DNA from: Ryuthela nishihirai
Taxonomy: Eukaryota; Arthropoda; Arachnida; Araneae; Heptathelidae
DNA: 64,000 bases
Direction of reading: 5' to 3'
NCBI GenBank assembly: GCA_038380435.1
Contig: JAWZYU010000058.1
Location: 1,984,001-2,048,000, forward strand
Of the stretch, positions 52,901 through 63,160 are shown in pieces (the first letter of the stretch is position 1; every line of letters begins with the position of its first letter). The translations under genes were made by a program, and so were the position numbers. The notes below the pieces were generated by a model. It was not told where the DNA came from. It searched no databases and saw only the letters and a program-made list of their open reading frames with translations.

Positions 52901-53307
52901 TAAAAGCACACTTTACTAGCTTGATCAAAAAATCTAATATTTAACTAAAGTTTGAAAAATTATCGTTTTAGAATAAAATGACAGGTTAGAAACAAATGTA
53001 AAAAATCTATATTGAACAGTTGTAATAAAAGTACACTTGACTAGCTTGATCAAAAAATCTAACTAAAGTTTGAAAATTACCATTTAGAATAAAATGACAG
53101 GGTAGAAACAAATATAAAAAATCTATATTGAACAGTTGTAATAAAAGCACACTTTGCTAGCTTGAACAAAAAAAAATCTAACTAAAGTTTGAAAATTATC
53201 ATTTAGAATGACTATACTAGTTAGAAACATATAAAAATCTATATTGCACGTTAGTAAGTGATTCAGTTGAGCATCTTAAGGACAACATTAAATAAAATTT
53301 CATTTAC
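49920..53307. repeat. Intronic ~125-bp repeat family and amplified exon-intron units
   Basis: The five introns (361-803 bp) consist almost wholly of copies of one unit containing 'aactaaagtttgaaaattatcatttagaataaaatgac', 'caaatataaaaatctatattgaac' and 'agttgtaataaaagcacactt'; about 17 copies are visible. Each intron begins (minus strand) with the same GTAAATG...TATTTAAT...TTAAG block and ends with the same CATATTCTGAGAC...TTATCT block, so whole exon-intron modules were duplicated. Confidence 0.88.
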
Positions 53308-53357
53308 CTGGTATCAGTTGAGGATCCAGCACAGGAAAATTCTCGCATAGTGGACAT
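50281..53357 (-). CDS. POLB: Five upstream exons of the inner polB gene
   Basis: Minus-strand exons bounded by AG before and GTAAATG after: exon 1 coding 53357-53308, exon 2 52699-52442, exon 3 51638-51498, exon 4 51097-50993, exon 5 50376-50281, joining the main exon at 49919. Every junction splits a codon after its second base, and internal exons are 258, 141, 105 and 96 bp, all multiples of three, so any subset joins in frame. With all exons the protein would have 1,465 residues. Encoded sequence is rich in Ser, Thr, Ala and Pro; exon 2 adds a helix (CFEELLTAVRTLEAAAKRPP) and a basic patch (LKKRRQS). Exons 4 and 5 are near-duplicates. 5' sites are all CAG|GTAAATG or CGG|GTAAATG; 3' sites are TTATCTATCCAG or TTATCTTTCTAG. 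Confidence 0.85.
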
Positions 53358-53471
53358 CTCAGGTAGAGAAGAGGATCGACGAGCTAGCAGGTAGAGAAGG
53401 AGAGCGAGCAGGGTTGACAGGTCGCAAACTGACAGATGAAGAACACAGTGACAGTCGCTGAGAAGTCGGTG

Positions 53472-53479
53472 TTTATATA
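53472..53479 (-). promoter_or_regulatory. TATA box of inner polB
   Basis: TATATAAA on the minus strand, about 120 bp upstream of the ATG at 53357. The predicted transcript start (near 53445) excludes the in-frame ATG at 53513 and supports 53357 or the next ATG at 53348. Confidence 0.65.
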
Positions 53480-53539
53480 CACCCTCCCCCACTGGACTTT
53501 GACCGTTGCACAATATGGATTCTAGGAATCATCTATTTT

Positions 53540-54190
53540 TAAACCTTATCAGTGTCAAATGCAGACACAGTGAAGCGCTGGACATTTGACCTTTTGACCT
53601 TCCAGCTGATAAAGAATTGCACCATATCGTGTGATGTGGCGAAAGTGCTGTTGCTACCCTCCTAATAAGCGATCTGAAGGATGTCTACAGGAAACGTACG
53701 ATTTCCGATACACTGATAACGGACTTGGAAAACTTTTAGGCTGGTGAACGTCTAAAGCTAGATCTTATATACACGTCCTACGAATAATTTAAACCAAATT
53801 TTATTTATTTTTCTGTGGAACAGTTACTGTGTCATTCTTCTAGTAAAATACGTGGACCTTGGATCCGATGAGACTTTTTCCCGAAATTAACGTGGAGGTA
53901 CGCTAGCGACGGAATGATTTTTTTTTTCCCGATTAAACTGATTTATTACGAGCGCTGGATGATTTTAATAAAGGTAAGTGAGAGTTTTTATTTACTAGGG
54001 GATCGATTAACGGGGTTGGAAAAAATAAATACCAGAGTTTTAATAAAAGGGAATCGTTTAGCAGTCCTGGCAAAATGAACACCAAAAGATTTTTAATAGA
54101 GGTAACTTTTAATAGAAAGGGTTTTAATTAATAAGAATACAACTTTGAGAGTTGATTTTTACAATTGAGACTTGTGTAATCCTTTTCTGT
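53540..54190. other. Inner-element sequence upstream of polB without a gene
   Basis: Between the polB promoter and the right-hand repeats. No open frame of interest on either strand; poly-T tract near 53921. Confidence 0.5.
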
Positions 54191-54199
54191 GGAATTATT

Positions 54200-54735
54200 C
54201 TGAGACTTGTAATCCGAGGGAAGGAGGGGGTTTAAAATATAGGTAGGGTTTAAAATATAGGTCAACCAGGAGGGTCTGCAAAATCCCGGGCTTAAAATAT
54301 AGGTGGGTCTGAAATAAAGAAAATCGAGACTATTCGAGAAGGAGGGCTTAAAATATAGCTCAACCATGGGGGTTTGCAAGTGGAGGGTTTAAAATATAGG
54401 TGAGACTGAAATAAAGAAAAAACGAGACTATTCGAGAAGGGGAGCTTAAAATATAGGTCAACCAGGGGTCTATGAAGAGGGCTTAAAATAGGGGTAGGGG
54501 TCTAATCAAGAAAAATCGAGACTATTCGAGAAGGGGAGCTTAAAATATAGCTCAACCAAGGGTTTTGCAAGTTGAGGGTTTAAAATATAGGTGAGACTGA
54601 AATAAAGAAAAATCGAGACTATTCGAGAAGGAGGACTTAAAATTAGAGTTAAAAACTAGATAGCACCAGGGGTTAAAAGGGGGAGGAATTTTCAATTATG
54701 AATTATTAATTATGAATTATTAATTATGAATTATT
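54200..54735. repeat. Subterminal tandem repeats of the inner element
   Basis: Units with 'gggtttaaaatataggt', 'aaataaagaaaaatcgagac' and 'tattcgagaagg' repeat with spacing of roughly 60-130 bp, followed by three or four copies of the 15-bp unit AATTATTAATTATGA at 54694-54735. Confidence 0.85.
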
Positions 54736-54758
54736 AATACCATGACAGTTGCAACGCC

Positions 54759-54943
54759 AGGGTCAATTTCCTGTTGATTGCAATATAAGAGTCAAAGTTC
54801 AGAAGGCAACGTGGCCCAGCACAGGTTAATTTCCGGTCGATTGCGACATAGGGGGTCCAAGTCAAGAAGGCAACGTGGACGATTGCGACATAGGGGGGGA
54901 AAGCACTGTGCAAAGGGATACCGTCGGGTGGCACTAAACTACT
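54759..54943 (-). repeat. Inner Polinton right terminal inverted repeat
   Basis: Inverted copy of 37328-37512 ending GGCACTAAACTACT; the duplication GACAGC follows at 54944-54949. Confidence 0.93.
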
Positions 54944-54949
54944 GACAGC

Positions 54950-57083
54950 CATGCGAGAGCCTTTCTACTCTGCCTGTTATTTGAGGCAGAATATCCTCCT
55001 GAGGGGTAAACCCCGATAATACCTTCAGGCATAAATTTCTCTCTGTATACTTGCAGACAAGTAGCCGGAAGGGTAATTTTTGTAAACGGGTCCACTTGTG
55101 TCATGTCCATAAATGCGGTTCGGAAACTCTCACAGCCAATGCGCAAAACGCCACAATCATCCCTGCAATAAGCAGACATTTCGGTTTTAAAGTCCCAGTG
55201 AGTCCCCCGTACCATCTCATACCATTGGTAAAATTCTTTAGTCTCACTCGGGGTCATACGTTCGGGATGGAAAAATTGTGAATTTGGAATTGGTCCAGAA
55301 TAATCGAGATTTTCCGGTTTGCAAAACGCATGGGAAAAAAATCCTTTCCGTACATCCGTAATTCCAAAAGTTTTAGGAAAGGTTCTTAATGGGGAGGGAA
55401 TAAAAGAAAGAGAATCTATGAATCTTATTTTAAGCCCAGGTAAATTTAAAAGAAGGATTTTGTTCCCGTTAAAAATTAACTCAGGCTTTAGACGGGTTTG
55501 GTAGAGATAATTCAAAATGGGAACAAAATCGAAACTTCTACCGTTGTGGGCTAACAAGGTCACATCTCTGGATTTTTGCTTACCGTTCTCTACGGCTAAT
55601 AACCAGTCCATAAAATCGGGCACAGTGGGGAATTCTTCGTATTGCCACAGCCCTTCACCGTCTTGGTAGGTGACAATGCATAGGATAGGCACTAGCAATC
55701 CGTATTCATTCTGCATCGTTTCCATGTCAAAATAAAATCTGTACACTGTAGCCTCGCATTCCTTGGCAGTTTTCACAAATTGCGGCTCGTTTGCTTCGCA
55801 TTCGTGAGGCATTGTTGTATTATAAACTGTGCCACACTCTGTACACCTGTGGCGTTTGTTGCAGGTGCCATTGAGTAGATGTGAGGCATGACATTGACGA
55901 CCACGAAAATAGTTCTTGCATGTCTCACAATAAATTTTGGAACCGTTCTTTCCACAGTCTTTGGTGAGGCAGGCTCTGCAAGTATTGCTGCAGATGTGCG
56001 ATAAATTATACACTCGTTTTAAACACGGAACACAGAATTTGTAGCAGCGAAAATAACCTGCAGGCTTGGTGATCACGCTATAGTGAAGACCGTCCATAAG
56101 GAGAAAAATGTTGTTAGAAGCCTCCTGGCGTCTGGCAAAGATGACTTGATAGTCGTCCATGGCACTGAATACTATGATTCTGTAGTCGGGATAGAGGTAC
56201 TGTTGAAATTGTTGCAGCTCGGGCAGCCCGCACTTGCCCTCTGGAACTGCCGCATTGCGATGAAGCTCCTCTGCTTCCTTTCTTTGACGTACAGAATCAC
56301 GTTGCTGAATATATTTAAAGGCGCCCTCCGACAGTTTCTTTTGTTTCTTCAGGCATAACGCTCTTGCAACGACGAGGCTACGGGCCAGACACAAATTATC
56401 GTTATTGTAAATGGAAATAATGGACCTTTTTCCCTCGTTAAACGCTTTAAGATCGGCTAAATGTCTTCGCCGAGGTCCTGGGACATTGCGAGCACCCCCA
56501 GAGCGTTCTAAATTAACAGCGGCGAAATCAAAAAAATATCTTCTGACGTTCCAATCGCTTCGTTCGAATTAATCACTTTTTCCACTGTCTGTAAAAACTT
56601 TTCAGAAGTGATGTGGTCTCTCGATGTTAAGGGTAGGTTGATCGGATTATTAATTGCCCTTGAGCGTACGCATAAACGCACGTGAGAGTATTCGTCTTCG
56701 GGCATTAGTTCATGAAGAATTTTCTCGTGAACTGTGTGCAGAGCATCGCCAAAGTCCAAAGGGTTCACTTGATCGAAGTTTGTTAACCTCACGGTGTGGG
56801 ACATAAATATTGCTTTATATTTGGGAGAGACGAATTGATTGGAACAAGTGACTATAAAACCGGGAGCGTCAGGTGGGTCCTCGGTGTGAAGAGACTTCCG
56901 CCGACGCTTCGCTGACGTTGCGTCACTTCGCACTGCATCATTCGCGTTGTCACTTGACAGATCTCGCTTTCCGCTCGATGTACTTGGCAATGCATCGTCC
57001 TTTTGCACAGTGTTTAGCAACTCATCCAACTCTTTCTGAATATTAGCTAGAGCTTCCAACCTTTCAGAATAACTCTGCTCCAT
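54950..57083 (-). pseudogene. POLB: Outer PolB, N-terminal and exonuclease part
   Basis: Starts at ATG 57083 (MEQSYSERLEALANIQKELD), an N-terminal coiled-coil-like stretch, then a basic patch (TSAKRRRKSLH). The frame shifts by one in a run of seven Ts/As at 56529-56535, after which it continues through a Cys-rich cluster (CVPCLKRVYNLSHICSNTC), exonuclease motifs YFDMETMQ and LLAHNGRSFDFV, and YCRDDCGVL, up to the insertion of the inner element. The rest lies at 35588-37321. Unlike the inner polB this copy shows no sign of introns. A TATA-like TTTATAAA lies near 57109-57116 and another near 57165. Confidence 0.92.
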
Positions 57084-57255
57084 TTTGAAAATTACGATTT
57101 TGTTCGCGTTTATAAACGCTCCAATATACATATGCAAATTCCCCTTTGGCCAATGGGATTCTATAAAATTTTGGACCCACCCCTTTCACACAGTGATCAG
57201 ATATTTACTCTTTACCATTGGCTTCGCCATCGGTGAAGGTTGAGATTTCATTTTT

Positions 57256-57483
57256 TTACCCTGAAAAGTAGCACGCACGGTAATAGAATTTAACGGCTTC
57301 CCTGACCGCGCTCCATAAAGACGGATTATAATTCTCCCCTATTGATGCACCCGTCCCGTAAAAATTCCTTCTGAAGCTCACGAGATTTTTTATCGGGTAT
57401 AGAATTCCTTTGGCACTAAGCGCAGACATCAAGAATGGCCTACTGCCCGGAGGCATAAAGATTCTTGTTAACAAAAGGTTCAT
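57256..57483 (-). other. Small open frame near the right outer TIR, doubtful
   Basis: Seventy-five codons with SRPFLMSALSAKGILYPIKN. Upstream on the same strand are further short open pieces, so it may be a decayed gene. No family recognised. Confidence 0.25.
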
Positions 57484-57855
57484 TCAAAACTATTATTTTT
57501 TAGATCCGTGAGACTTTCATTCCTTCTGAAGCATCCATCTTCGCCGTTCGTGGCCTAGAATTCCTTTTTCGTGTCTAAGCGTAATTTTTTCAGAGCTGAA
57601 CGCGCATACCTGGGAGGCTTTGATTCCGACGGGGGTTATATTCTACTGACCCACATTTTAATGAATGCTAGAGTACGGCTAAAAACTTTTCTCCCCAGCG
57701 AGTCGACGTCCGATCCTTTATTCTTATGAATGTCAGTCTTCCCTCACAAATGAGAAGGATAATCTAAAAGCGATGTGAGCCGTTCGACGTCAGCTGATGG
57801 GTGGGGGGACCTCACTCTTGCAATAACAATACATTCTGATACAATTTTTTTTTTT

Positions 57856-58480
57856 AGGTTAATAAACAATTTTTAAGCGGGGATAAATGTCAACCCGTTC
57901 AAACGAATGCCAGAGGGGCTTAATTTTTTTTCTCACCAGCGAGTTCAGTCAATGGCCAATCCTTTATTCTTATGAATGCCATTCTTCCCTCACAAATGAG
58001 AAGGATAATTTAAAAGCGATGTCAGCCGTTCGGCTGTTTCAAACGAATGCCAGAGGGGCTTAATTTTTTTCTCATGGATCTGCTGAATGCCAGAGATGGC
58101 TAATAAATAATTTTTTAATCGGACATAAATGTCACCAGTTCGGCTGTTTCAAACGCATGCCAGAGGGGCTTAATTTTTTCTCACGGGCTCCAGAGAGGGC
58201 TTTCCACGAGATGGCTAATAAATAATTTTTTAATCGGACATAAATGTCAACCCGTTCAAACGAATGCCAGAGGGGATTAAATTTTTTTCTCCCGGGGTCT
58301 TTCAATCAGATCTGCAGCCGCACATTATAATGAATAGGGCTAAAAATCCCACAACAATGAGAAGGCTAATAAATAATTTTTTAATCGGTTATAAATGTCA
58401 ACCCATTCAAACATCGGCTGCTGGCGTAGGGGGGGGCGTGCGGGGAGGAACCTGACTTCCATACACCATACTCGACTACT
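57856..58480 (-). repeat. Outer Polinton right terminal inverted repeat
   Basis: Inverted copy of 26648-27270, ending CTCGACTACT. A further partial copy of its internal unit (with 'tccctcacaaatgagaaggataatctaaaagcgatgtgagcc' type sequence) lies just inside at about 57690-57790. Confidence 0.93.
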
Positions 58481-58945
58481 CACCACACGGAAACGCGTAT
58501 TTCAAACCTAACAGTAAAGAACCAAGTTGCTCTTCGCCACCACGTGGAAACGCATATTACAAACCTAATCGCAAATTACAGAGTTGTTCTACACCACCAC
58601 ACAGAAACGCAGATTTCAAGCCTAACACTAAACTACCAAATTGTTCTACGTCGCCACACGGCAACACGTATTTCTAGCCTAACCGCAAACTACAAAGTTA
58701 CTCTTCGCCACCACAAGTAAACGTGTATTTCAGGCCTAATAGTAAACCACAAGGTTGTTTTACGCTACCACACGGAAACGCGTATTTCAAGCCTAACCGC
58801 AAACTAAAAGTTGCTCTTCGCCACCACACTGGAAACGCGCAATACACCCCTTACAACAAACCACAAAGTTGATCTTGGCCACCACATGGAAACGCGTTCT
58901 TCACGCCTAAAAACAAACTAGCAATTGTCCGGTTGACAACACACG
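58481..58945. repeat. ~58-bp satellite, right part
   Basis: Seven or eight diverged units of the form 'cgccaccacacggaaacgcgtatttcaagcctaaccgcaaactacaaagttgctctt' (read as consensus words, with many substitutions). The first six bases (CACCAC) are the target duplication of the outer Polinton. Confidence 0.85.
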
Positions 58946-59463
58946 TAAATGCGCAGTTCGCGATAAAATTTACGATAAGAAGCAGTCGGACACCGAAAAA
59001 AAAAATAATAACTCCCTCAAGCAGCTGCTTGCCACAGAGGTCTGACAGGAGTCTTTCAGTTTATACGACATAGGTCTGAGAGGATGGCGGGAGGTCAGCA
59101 GAACGACAACACAAACATCTATGCCTTTTCCGGGGCTTAAACCAAGGTCTCTTATATCAGTAGTCAAGCGTGCCATAAATCAAGTTAATTATTATTCTTT
59201 AAATGGTTCCTGTTGGTTTCAGATTTCCGTAACTAAGAATCTTTCCAGTTAATATCTGAACGCGTGGCTACTGATCTAAGGGAAGGTCTTAGATGAGTAA
59301 AGGTTCGAGCCTAGGGTAAGACATTGATGTGTCTTGTTTTTCTGCTGAGTTCCCGCTCTACTGTGGCGTCACAAGCTCGTGCTTAGCTACGGTAGCAACA
59401 ATGCAATCACTTTAGGTTAATGAGTGACAAATTGGAATCTCAATCAAGTGTATCACTTCGATA
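58946..59463. mobile_element. Intergenic sequence with a SINE family 2 copy
   Basis: About 59255-59400 carries 'gtggctactgatctaag', 'aggttcgagcct' (B-box-like) and 'tttttctgctgag', matching the SINE at 6836-7020. The rest holds no recognisable feature. Confidence 0.5.
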
Positions 59464-60135
59464 TACACCCAATTCTGTTTTTACACCATTTTGATTTAAC
59501 ACAGTTTGGAAAAAATTCCAGTTCTCTTTTTACATGATTTTTTTTATCTAATACGGTTTAAACGTCGCCTTTTAAAAATCTCCATTTGAATTTAATTCTG
59601 AGAAAATATTCCTATTCAAGAAAAAATTCCTAGAATTTGCATTTATAACAAAGATGCCGCATTTATGATCACATTTTTCGAAATAGTTTTAACTTTGAAA
59701 ATGAACTATAGATACACATTTTGTGCACTAAACTCCCCAAAATAAAAACTACACTAACATAACTACACAACAATAGTTTTTTCTATTTTATTCTCTATTT
59801 TATGGAAAAATTGCACAAAACCTACTTCATTCGGAATAAGGTTGCAACATTGAGTTCCGGGAATTCCCCTCAATTTTTATCTTCAATACATACGTTAGTC
59901 TTGGTCTCTCATTTCGTGTTTAAAGTTAGAAGTGTTAGTTTAATTATCTTTGTAAGTTTATAAAATAAAAATATGTTTAAATGAATAAAAATCAAATAAA
60001 GACTTAAAGATTTTAATATGATTTGCTTGAAAACAACTTATTATTTGTACTGCGTTTTTTTCATATGCATTTTTTTACACGGTTTTTTTCGGAAACCTAT
60101 CTACCGTGTAAAAAATGGAAACAGAATTGGGTGTA
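59464..60135. mobile_element. MITE-like element with ~25-bp TIRs
   Basis: Begins TACACCCAATTCTGTTTTTAC and ends GGAAACAGAATTGGGTGTA. The interior is non-coding and AT-rich and contains TTTACACGGT-like words also seen in the palindromic MITE at 2302-2520, suggesting related transposases. TA at both outer ends may be the target dinucleotide. Confidence 0.65.
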
Positions 60136-60325
60136 TTTAATTATATTATTCCTTTTCTGTAGCAAAATTGATTTTTAGGGAATATAATAGCAGGAATACG
60201 CTGTGATGAATACTAATAATGTTTGAAATCTTTGTTAGGTGTATGTTATCTTTGTTAGGTGTCGATTTAAATATGACTGGAATTTCATACAATAAAACGC
60301 ATTTGATATCATATAGCGCTCAGAG

Positions 60326-60720
60326 TTGTTTGGTTTGTTGGTTGTTTTACCTCTGAGAGGCACTTTTTTTGCACACAGTAGGCTAAATGACCAGGTCACA
60401 AGGACCCCGAAGGCTTAGAGAGGGTTGGGGGAGGGTACCCACTGGAAGAGCTGTTGGGAGACAGATGGTAGCCTCCCGTCAAGACCATTCAGCGTGTTCT
60501 TTAACGTGCACAGGGTATGGCTCTCCCACACACGGGGCCACGGCTTAACGTCTTATCCGATGGACGACGGCCTTTCCAAGTCCATCGGTGTCTCCTACTG
60601 ACCACGGGCAGGGCGGGGAGTTTTGCCGAGATAAATCCGTACGCTGACCCAGCTGGGACTCGAACCTGGGAACTGCAGATTACGAGCCTGGACGCTACCA
60701 ACTGAGCCACCCGACCCATG
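60326..60720 (-). mobile_element. SINE family 1, full-length, with target duplication
   Basis: On the minus strand: GGTGGCTCAGTTGGTAGCG (A box), CCAGGTTCGAGTCCCAGC (B box), then the family body and a 'gtgcaaaaaaagtgcc...gaggtaaaac' tail. GCTCAGAG at 60318-60325 and 60721-60728 is the target duplication. Confidence 0.88.
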
Positions 60721-61150
60721 GCTCAGAGAGTTTCCGTTAAGGAATGAATAACTGCTATGGTTCCTCTTCATGTGCAGTTTTTTTCTTGTTCGAGTAGCAC
60801 CTGTGACAGCGTCGAGACCCACAGTTACATTTATATATAGAGAGGTCATCGCGTAGTAACGATATCTGCTTTCTTACTAAGCGGTCTTCCGCGTTGCTTT
60901 ATTAGAAATATCACCAAACGTTATACGGTCCGAAGGAGTGCTTTCTTTAAACTGAAGGGGGTGGACGGTTAGATATTGCAGCAGGACAGAAATATGCATT
61001 TCCCAGGGTCGAGTCCCACTACAGTCAAAATTCTAATTTATTAAGGTTAAACCCTCAGTCCTTCTGTTGGTTAGAAAAGCGAACATCGATGGTTTCTGTA
61101 AAGGCCGTCGTCCGTCGGATGTGAGGTAAAGCCGTGATCCGTTTGTGTAG

Positions 61151-61532
61151 CGAGGCTCAGTTGGTAGCGCGTCAGGCTCGTAATCTGCATTTCCCAGGTT
61201 CGAGTATCAGCTGGGTCAGCGTTGAGACTTATCTCCGCAAAATTTCCCGCCCTGTCCACAGTCAGAGGGGGACACCGATGGGCTTGGAAAAGCCGCCGTC
61301 CATCGGATCGGACATTAAACTGTGGCTCCATGTGCGGGAGAGCCATACCCTGTGCACGTTAAAAGAACACATTGGATGTTCTTGACGGGATGCTACCATC
61401 TGTCTTCAAACAGCTGTTCCAGTGGGTCCCCTCCCCCAACCATCTCTGAGCCTTTGGGGTCTTGTAATCTGGCCATTAACCCATGGTGTGCAAAAAAGTG
61501 CCGCTCAGAGGTAAACCAACCAACCAACCATG
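61151..61532 (+). mobile_element. SINE family 1, full-length, with target duplication
   Basis: Head AGGCTCAGTTGGTAGCGCG and CCCAGGTTCGAGTATCAGC, middle 'ccatcggatcggacattaaactg', the 'acgttaaaagaacaca' box, and the tail ending in (AACC)n. TGTGTAG flanks it at 61144-61150 and 61533-61539. This is the best reference copy in the window. Confidence 0.88.
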
Positions 61533-61549
61533 TGTGTAGGAGAAATATA

Positions 61550-61690
61550 CCCTGTACCTGTTAAATAAGACGCTGGATGGCCATGATGTGAGGTTGTCAG
61601 TGGTCTCCTTTCGCCGACTGCATGGAATCCTTGTGACGTGGCTATTACGTCCTATGTGTACCAAGAAGTGCCGCTCATAGGTAAAAGAAC
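61550..61690 (+). mobile_element. SINE family 1 tail, diverged
   Basis: Resembles the 3' part of the preceding SINE ('gctggatggcc', 'gtggctatta', 'agtgccgctcataggtaaaagaacc') without a head. Confidence 0.6.
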
Positions 61691-63160
61691 CCATTATGCG
61701 AGGGATGGAACAAATTTCGTGCTCCACTCGTTCCCACGTTAAATATTTCAGTCACCTGTGAAAAGTTTAGCGAATTTAATAATAGCGTGAAATTATGAAT
61801 AATTTAAATGCTCAAAACGACACAATGTTACAAGCATAGTAACTTTTTTAAACATTAACCATAATTATTCATAATTTAGTAATAAAAATAATAATATATA
61901 TATCATTTTTAAGCAAATACGAGCAAAAACTCAATTTCTTTAGGAGGGGTAATCGTGCTGACACCAAAAATCGAGAATGCCCAAATTTACCTGTAAAATG
62001 CACAGCATATCACAAACTTCTGGAGCTTTGAAAATATTCGCTGCCGTAATATATTTACATCACATCGGTCGTACTAAGAGTTCCCTGAAGTGAACGTTAC
62101 TTCATCAGTATCATGCCGCGATAAAAGAGTCCATTACATTCCATAAGTATCCGTAATTGAGGAAATCCTTATTCTCCTAAGCTTATCTGCAGAAAAGGCT
62201 CATATGTGTCGTTTTAGAGACTGTCGGAAAGAAATAACGATATCTAAATAACCAATGAAATGTATTTCAGTTGAAAACCTAAGTTTTATAGTCACTAGTA
62301 ACTGTTACAATGTATCGAAAACAGTTCCTTACGTGGGTTTCTCATTATAGGATGAGACGTTTTAAAAAATAATTAACCTTTCACGATGAAAGAAAAAGGA
62401 ATAAAAGAGCTTGTATGCTAAAGAATCGATGACACAACAATGCTTTTAGAAACGTTAAACCGGATACGCCGTTTATTTGTTCCGTGATTAGCATTTCCGT
62501 CAGGATTAAGTTTTAGCAAGCAACAGATTCACAGTACATTCCTGAAATCAAACTAATCCTCCTAATTGACGGAATAAAACAAAAAGTGTCTAGTTAATAT
62601 TCCAGAAGGGAGCGAAGAATTCAATTCGTTTAGAAACAGAAGCGACAGGTCAATTGATCATCTCAGGCGTTAAAAATAGATTGTAATAGGTTCTCAGCCT
62701 TTAACAACTTGCCTATAAAGAAGTAAGTCACTGAGCAGATATTACCGAACTTTTTAAAACGACAGACATCGGAAGATTGCTCCGATATCCGGAAAAATTC
62801 TGATAACGATATTTTGTTGAAAATTTTACAATAAAGAATGTGTATATATAATATATGTTTTATTTTATTCCCATTGTTATAGTATAACTATAGTTTTCTG
62901 TATCTATACATGGGGTACGACATTAACATATACATTTCCAGAGGGTACGTGACGTATAAAAGGTTAGGAACCACTGATCTATTATATATATAAAGTTCAA
63001 GGAGATGACGTCATAAGGGTAAAGTTAGCAAAGCCATTACTAGAACACCAAAAATACCAAACTGTCATAAAATCATAATACTGTTAGAATAAAAATTTGA
63101 TGAAAACCACAAGAAAAGATTATAGAAATTCTGTATGTACCATAACCTGTGCAGGTTAAA
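61691..63160. other. No gene recognised
   Basis: AT-rich intergenic DNA; no coding frame of note. Confidence 0.45.

Larger units (their letters stand above)
37328..54943. mobile_element. Inner Maverick/Polinton element (17,616 bp)
   Basis: Bounded by about 185-bp TIRs beginning AGTAGTTTAGTGCC and flanked by GACAGC. It sits in polB of the outer element. It encodes the full Polinton set: integrase, protease, ATPase, both capsid proteins and PolB, plus seven further small or accessory proteins. Apart from a TAA in the ATPase gene all core frames are open, so it is much younger or better preserved than its host element. The TIR copies differ at about a dozen positions, so the insertion is not brand new. 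Confidence 0.95.
26648..58480. mobile_element. Outer Maverick/Polinton element, interrupted by a second Polinton
   Basis: Bounded by 623- and 625-bp TIRs starting AGTAGTCGAG and flanked by CACCAC (26642-26647 and 58481-58486), the six-base duplication expected for Polinton integrase. Without the inner element and one copy of its duplication it is about 14.2 kb. Gene order left to right on the plus strand: two small ORFs, RNase-H-like protein, a 12-residue-repeat protein, double PC4-like, TM-PC4, integrase, penton-like, pVI-like, major capsid, protease, truncated ATPase; polB is on the minus strand. Most core genes carry disabling changes, so the element is not autonomous. Confidence 0.95.

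Noticed and set aside
53304..53513. A 69-residue protein starting at 53513
   Set aside because: Its start lies upstream of the TATA box; only the part from 53357 is likely translated, as polB exon 1.
26648..58480. One giant Polinton with duplicated gene sets
   Set aside because: Independent TIR pairs and distinct six-base duplications at both levels, plus a polB frame interrupted exactly at the inner boundaries, show nesting instead of internal duplication.
60640..60720. tRNA gene (minus strand) with A and B boxes
   Set aside because: It is the tRNA-like head of a SINE with a target duplication; the acceptor stem does not pair and the SINE body follows directly.
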